The notes under the pieces are model-generated. The model saw nothing but the letters and a program-made list of their open reading frames with translations. It had not been told where the DNA came from and did not search any database. A program made the translations under genes and the position numbers. From contig DASRZM010000071.1 of assembly GCA_035686365.1 (NCBI GenBank), forward strand, positions 1 through 10,287: a stretch of DNA of 10,287 nucleotides, given 5' to 3'. Positions 7,467 through 10,287 of the stretch are shown piece after piece; positions within the stretch are counted from its first letter, which is position 1; each line of letters begins with the position of its first letter. The stretch comes from DASRZM01 sp035686365. Lineage in GTDB: Bacteria > Pseudomonadota > Gammaproteobacteria > Xanthomonadales > Xanthomonadaceae.

Positions 7467-8342
7467 TCAGCTGCCGCCGTCGCGCAGCACGCCCAGCGTG
7501 AACTTCAGCGAGGCCGCCGTGCCGGCAAGGTCCCCGGCCACGTTGGACAGCGAGCCGCCGGCGCGCCAGACATTGGCGATCGACAGTCCCGACAGCTCCG
7601 CTACCCGCGCCCGGAACGCGTCGAGTTCGGCGATCGCATCGACGTAGTCGCCCTGCACGTAGTGCGCCAGCGAGGAATCCAGTCGCGCCTCCAGTTCGAG
7701 GCGATCGGCCGTCGCCAGGCTGGTGGCGTCGGCCAGCCGTGCTTCCAGCGAGGCGTACTTGCCGTCGGCCACGTCAGTGGATGTACGCAGGTCCAGCAGG
7801 ATCAGGAACTGCGAGAAAGCGCCCGTGCGCCCGCGCGTGCGTACGCTGCCGGGCTCCACCGACTCGGTCACGTCGACGAAGGCGCCGTCGAGCGGTGCCT
7901 TGAACAGCCGCAGCCGCGTACCTGAGCTGTAGACCAGGTTCTCGGTGTGGATCTGGACGCTGACGGTGTTCTCGAACTCGAGTCCGCCCGCCGCCGGCGG
8001 CTCCACCGTGATCAGTACCGGGAAGGCCGAGGACAGTGTCACCAGCGAAACGTCTGGCAATCGTGCCAGCAGGGCGGGGTCGGAGACCGAGACCAGCTGG
8101 GCATCGATGCCCAGCGAGGACACCGACAGGTTGCTGACGCTGGAGAAGTCGAGCTTGAGGTCGGCCTCGATGCCGCCCGCCAGCGAGATCTCGGCACTGG
8201 CGCTGCTGCCGGTCGCGGTCACCGTCACGCCGGCCCAGGCGGAACCGGCCGCGATCATGCCGAGCACCAGCGATCCGGCAATGAACCCACCGAACCTGCG
8301 CGGCCGGGTCCGGGTCACCGGAGAATGAATCGTGCGCGTCAT
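7467..8342 (-). CDS. Secreted protein of unknown function with a FIMAH-like C-terminal domain
   Basis: 291 residues from the ATG at 8342, chosen because GGGAG lies eight bases upstream and a clean signal peptide follows: basic residues (RTRPRR), a hydrophobic core (about 18-33), then AWA before Gly38. An in-frame start further upstream would bury that signal. Mature residues 38-190 are Ser/Val/Thr-rich and look like beta strands, with a middle section (about 108-187) like a beta-sandwich domain (VEPPAAGGLEF, GTRLRLFKAP, FSQFLILLDL). Residues about 195-283 are helical and resemble the FIMAH domain (small helical domain of secreted and surface proteins) in the pattern LEARLDSSLAHYVQGDYVDA...L.AF...V..LSG..I. 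No Cys is present and I see no catalytic motif. As first gene of the signalling operon it may be the ligand or a load on the periplasmic TPR sensor, or an output (inference). Confidence 0.85.
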   Translation of the reverse strand: MTRTIHSPVTRTRPRRFGGFIAGSLVLGMIAAGSAWAGVTVTATGSSASAEISLAGGIEADLKLDFSSVSNLSVSSLGIDAQLVSVSDPALLARLPDVSLVTLSSAFPVLITVEPPAAGGLEFENTVSVQIHTENLVYSSGTRLRLFKAPLDGAFVDVTESVEPGSVRTRGRTGAFSQFLILLDLRTSTDVADGKYASLEARLADATSLATADRLELEARLDSSLAHYVQGDYVDAIAELDAFRARVAELSGLSIANVWRAGGSLSNVAGDLAGTAASLKFTLGVLRDGGS

Positions 8343-8462
8343 CCGAGCCACTCCCGCCGGATCGAACCGGCCAGCCGACGCTCCCCTGAGCGAGCGGTTC
8401 ACAGAAATCAGGGCCGGCCGAATCCTACTGCAACGCTGGCGGGCATTTGTCGAAGCAACGTA

Positions 8463-8468
8463 AACATA
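8463..8468 (-). promoter_or_regulatory. Candidate -10 box of the signalling operon
   Basis: On the minus strand TATGTT matches TATAAT at four of six positions. It sits 28 bases (centre to centre) downstream of the palindrome at 8486-8501, so the palindrome would be centred near -38 to -39, where an activator overlapping the -35 region binds. No good -35 hexamer is seen at the usual spacing, which fits an activator-dependent promoter. The leader to the ATG at 8342 would be about 115 bases. Confidence 0.3.
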
Positions 8469-8485
8469 CACCGGCCCCGGATCAA

Positions 8486-8501
8486 TGGGTGAAACCCCCC
8501 A
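8486..8501. promoter_or_regulatory. Palindrome TGGGTG-AAAC-CCCCCA, candidate operator upstream of the operon
   Basis: TGGGTGAAACCCCCCA has 6-base arms with one mismatch (8490/8497); adding A8485/T8502 extends each arm to seven. It matches the perfect palindrome at 1690-1705 in 14 of 16 positions. It lies 144 bases before the first gene of the operon and 28 bases upstream of a candidate -10 box. The candidate binding protein is the response regulator encoded at 1720-2364. Confidence 0.55.
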
Positions 8502-8513
8502 TGAACCGCGGGC

Positions 8514-8542
8514 GGAAAGGCCCCGCAGGACCCGCCGGGGCC
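8514..8542 (-). terminator. Candidate terminator after the EAL-domain remnant
   Basis: GGCCCCG (8519-8525) pairs perfectly with CGGGGCC (8536-8542) across a 10-base loop. On the minus strand TTTCC follows the stem, a very short U tract. It lies 14 bases past the EAL remnant stop codon and just before the operator of the next operon, which it would insulate. Confidence 0.42.
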
Positions 8543-8555
8543 GATCCGGCGCCTC

Positions 8556-9030
8556 TCAGTCCCCTGGCGCCCAAGGGGCCGAACCGATCAGACGCCCGAA
8601 TTCCGCGACCGCGAGCGGCCGGCTGAACAGGTAACCCTGGTAGCGGTCGCTCTGCAGCGAGCGCAGGTGGTCGAGCTGAGCCTGGGTTTCCACGCCCTCG
8701 GCGATGACCTGCAGGCCCAATTGCCGGCCCATGGTGACGATCGCGCCCACCAGCGCGCGGCAGTCCGGATCGGTCTGGATGTCGTTCACGAAGGAGCGGT
8801 CGACCTTCAGGCTGTCCACCGGGAAGCTCTTGAGGTAGGACAGCGACGAGTAGCCGGTGCCGAAGTCGTCGATCGCCACCTCGATGCCGGCCTCGTCGAA
8901 GGCGTTGAGCGCCTGGCGCGTGCGCTCCAGGCTGTGCAGCAGCACGCTGCAGTTCCAGGCGGATCCGCTCGACATCGTCGGCATCGTCCTGGGCGATGAC
9001 GACGCGCAGCGGCTCGGCCGGCGGAGTCAT
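8556..9030 (-). pseudogene. Broken EAL-domain (c-di-GMP phosphodiesterase) gene remnant
   Basis: Two frames together encode the C-terminal two-thirds of an EAL domain. The first, from an ATG at 9030, reads PLRVVIAQ...RIRLEL. In related EAL domains this section continues LTES(V)LL, but here the frame changes at about 8946-8949. The second frame runs on from VLLHSLERT to the stop at 8556, with DDFGTGYSSLSYL, LKVDRSFV, AEGVET and QGYLFSRPL all well kept. The join is explained by loss of about five bases from a codon run like ACCGA. The first 100 or so residues, including the EAL signature, its catalytic-site Glu and the NxS metal ligand, are absent upstream in every frame, so phosphodiesterase activity is not possible even if the frameshift is a sequencing error. 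The second frame has an in-frame ATG at 8984 and could still make a 142-residue fragment. Intact EAL proteins hydrolyse c-di-GMP to pGpG. Confidence 0.82.
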
Positions 9031-9364
9031 GGCGCAAGGCTTCGGCAAGAACCATTGCCGGAACGTCCCGGCCCGCTCCTGCGCGTGTGGCGCAGGCGCA
9101 CCGGCCACTGCGATCGGAACGGCACCTCGCCCATGCACGTTGCCCCGGAAGCCACCAGCGCATCATAGACGCGTGTCGCGCGAGTACGCCGATTCCCGGA
9201 GCCGGAATCGTAGACTTTGCGACCTGTGCGGGGGCACGGCGCGCGGCAGGAATGCCGAGGGCCAGGTGTCTCAGGCGGCGATCAGGTGGCCCGTGCAACC
9301 GGATCGGAACTCGCCCCGGATCGCGGCCCGATCGCGGCCCGATTGTAGACGCGGCATCGTCGCA
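9031..9364. other. Gene-free stretch between the HD-GYP gene and the EAL remnant
   Basis: I find no credible gene. The stretch holds an 11-base tandem repeat (9319-9343), a palindrome with 7-base arms CGATTCC/GGAATCG (9190-9210), and three minus-strand -10-like boxes, each preceded by GTC: TACAAT at 9342-9347, TACGAT at 9208-9213 and TATGAT at 9164-9169. None has a good -35 hexamer at 16-18 bases. The lost N-terminal part of the EAL gene would be expected here, but no frame shows it; a faint TFRQ match near 9070 is too short to count. Confidence 0.5.
9319..9343. repeat. 11-base tandem repeat, two full copies
   Basis: GATCGCGGCCC occurs at 9319-9329 and again at 9330-9340, followed by GAT, the start of a third copy. 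It overlaps the edge of a -10-like box. It may be simple slippage. Confidence 0.6.
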
Positions 9365-9916
9365 TCACGTCCCTGCAGTGCGCAGCTCGACGAACGCATT
9401 CAGAAGCTCCGGATCGTAGAGACGGGCTTCCGACTGCAGGATCTGAAGGGCCTGCGCTTTGGACGCTCCCTTCTTGTACGGGCGGTCGTCGGTGACAGCG
9501 TCGAAGGTGTCCAGAATCCTGACTACGCGCGCCAGCAGCGGAATCCCGTCACCGGACAGTCCCTGCGGATAGCCGGTGCCATCGAAGTTCTCGTGGTGGA
9601 AGTGCACGATTTCGTTGATACGCGGATCCAGGTCCAGCGGGGTCAACAGCAAAAACCCGATCGCTGCGTGCTGCTTCACGAGCGAGAACTCGGTGGCCGT
9701 CAGGCGTCCCGGCTTGTTCAGGATGCTTTCGCTGATCGAGAGCTTGCCGATGTCATGGAGCCGGGCGCCCATCTCGAGCAGTTCCGATTCCTCCCTGGAC
9801 AGTCCCAGGCGAGACGAGAACTCGTTCGCAGCCTCTCCCAGCCTGTCGAGATGACCGGCCAGATCCGGATCGCGACCCTCTACGACGCCTTCCACGAACC
9901 TGGCTATGGTGTCCAT
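9365..9916 (-). CDS. Stand-alone HD-GYP domain protein, likely c-di-GMP phosphodiesterase
   Basis: 183 residues from the ATG at 9916, with GGGGA seven bases upstream; the longer open frame runs back into the tRNA and has no protein-like character before this Met. The whole protein is one HD-GYP domain. Expected metal ligands and motifs are present: His22 in the first helix, HDIGK (54-58), His83, HHEN (107-110) followed by DGTGYPQGL (112-120), Asp139 in the DTFDA helix, and the RPYKK end motif (145-149). The family hydrolyses c-di-GMP, usually to GMP or pGpG, in the cytoplasm. No receiver, PAS or membrane segment is attached, so its activity must be set by partners, by expression or by c-di-GMP level. 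It lies beside an EAL remnant, so the locus once held two c-di-GMP-degrading domains. HD-GYP proteins with intact GYP are usually catalytic, but a c-di-GMP-binding scaffold role cannot be excluded. Confidence 0.93.
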   Translation of the reverse strand: MDTIARFVEGVVEGRDPDLAGHLDRLGEAANEFSSRLGLSREESELLEMGARLHDIGKLSISESILNKPGRLTATEFSLVKQHAAIGFLLLTPLDLDPRINEIVHFHHENFDGTGYPQGLSGDGIPLLARVVRILDTFDAVTDDRPYKKGASKAQALQILQSEARLYDPELLNAFVELRTAGT

Positions 9917-10237
9917 GCGTGGTCCCCGGACTGTGTTGGGTCGGAACTGAAAGCCGCACGCCTCGTCCCTGTTTCTGATGCGAGTAGGCGAATCCTCCCA
10001 CCCCCGACCGGACAAAAGAGCGGATGAGCGGCAAATGCGGTCGACCGAGCCTGGTCGGCAACCCGGCCGGCCAACCCCGGCTGTTTGTCTCGTGGGTGGA
10101 AAGCCTCTCGGCGTGAAGCACTTGCGATGCCGCCGGCAGCAAAAACCGGTCGAAACGGCCGGACACAGCCGAAAACCGGGTTGGTGGATCGGATCGAGGC
10201 GGAGGGCTGAAACGCAAGCCGGATGCGGCCTGCAGGG
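9917..10237. other. Spacer between tRNA-Phe and the HD-GYP gene
   Basis: No gene is supported in these 321 bases. They contain the likely tRNA terminator (10141-10162) and presumably the HD-GYP promoter. I could not recognise a convincing -35/-10 pair. Around 10045-10085 there are overlapping GC-rich repeats built on CCGGC and CCAACCCCGG that could fold. Confidence 0.5.
10141..10162 (-). terminator. Candidate rho-independent terminator of the tRNA-Phe transcript
   Basis: On the minus strand CCGG-C-CG, loop TTT, CG-A-CCGG forms a six-pair stem with one C/A mismatch, followed at once by TTTTT (10145 to 10141) and then G. It begins about 75 bases past the tRNA 3' end. Confidence 0.5.
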
Positions 10238-10287
10238 TGGTGGCCAGGGACGGAATCGAACCGCCGACACGGGGATTTTCAGTCCCC
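10238..10287 (-). tRNA. tRNA-Phe (GAA), 5' part cut off by the window end
   Basis: On the minus strand the sequence reads as an anticodon stem GGGGA/TCCCC around loop CTGAAAA (anticodon GAA, phenylalanine), variable loop GTGTC, T stem GGCGG/CCGTC with loop TTCGATT, the 3' acceptor strand CCTGGCC, discriminator A and an encoded CCA (10238-10240). About 26 bases (5' acceptor strand and D arm) lie outside the window; the acceptor strand predicts a 5' end of GGCCAGG. Confidence 0.95.

Noticed and set aside
6408..7925. Long plus-strand open frame spanning the FHA-GAF gene and parts of both neighbours
   Set aside because: It crosses two gene boundaries on the other strand and has shadow-type composition.
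8950..9030. N terminus resembling a receiver domain (VVIAQDDADD)
   Set aside because: The same residues fit the middle of an EAL domain followed by RIRLEL, and EAL sequence continues directly in the next frame; no other receiver motif is present.
9319..9343. Tandem repeat as a CRISPR or iteron array
   Set aside because: Only two full 11-base copies with no spacers and no replication or Cas gene nearby.
9917..10270. N-terminal extension of the HD-GYP protein
   Set aside because: The open frame continues upstream into the tRNA gene, its translation is Arg/Pro/Cys-rich without domain character, and the ATG at 9916 has a ribosome binding site.
10238..10287. tRNA-Phe 3' end as an attachment site of an integrated element
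   Set aside because: No integrase, no repeated copy of the tRNA 3' end and no change in gene style was seen in the window.

Overview
The window is GC-rich DNA (by eye about two-thirds G+C) and reads as the chromosome of a gammaproteobacterium. A Xanthomonadales/Lysobacteraceae- or Wenzhouxiangella-like host is my guess from gene style, not something the sequence proves. Every gene I can support lies on the minus strand, so the natural reading direction is from high to low coordinates. The long plus-strand reading frames are shadows of these genes.

Right edge (10287 down to 8556). A tRNA-Phe(GAA) is cut by the window end and is followed by a likely terminator. Next is a stand-alone HD-GYP domain protein, probably a c-di-GMP phosphodiesterase. 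After a 334-base gene-free stretch comes a broken EAL-domain gene that has lost its N-terminal third and carries a frameshift. A hairpin terminator at 8514-8542 closes this section.

Centre (8502 down to 1720). Five genes look like one operon: a secreted protein with a FIMAH-like C-terminal helical domain, an FHA-GAF protein, a large PknB-type Ser/Thr kinase with one membrane span followed by a TolB-like domain and TPR repeats, a soluble NarX/DegS-type histidine kinase, and a NarL/LuxR-type response regulator. The last three are joined by two ATGA stop/start overlaps. The set looks like a signalling chain joining Ser/Thr phosphorylation (kinase plus phospho-threonine-reading FHA protein) to a two-component His-Asp relay.

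Left (1705 down to 57). After the response regulator comes an exported subtilisin-family (S8) protease with a complete catalytic triad. It is closed by two tandem perfect 10-bp hairpins, the second followed by a short U tract.

The most striking non-coding signal is a pair of matching palindromes of the form TGGGKG-AAAY-CCCCCA. One lies upstream of the five-gene operon (8486-8501) and one upstream of the protease (1690-1705). Their 6-4-6 layout resembles binding sites of NarL-family regulators. My model (inference) is that the encoded response regulator binds both sites and controls its own operon and the protease, so that the exported products are outputs of the mixed kinase system.
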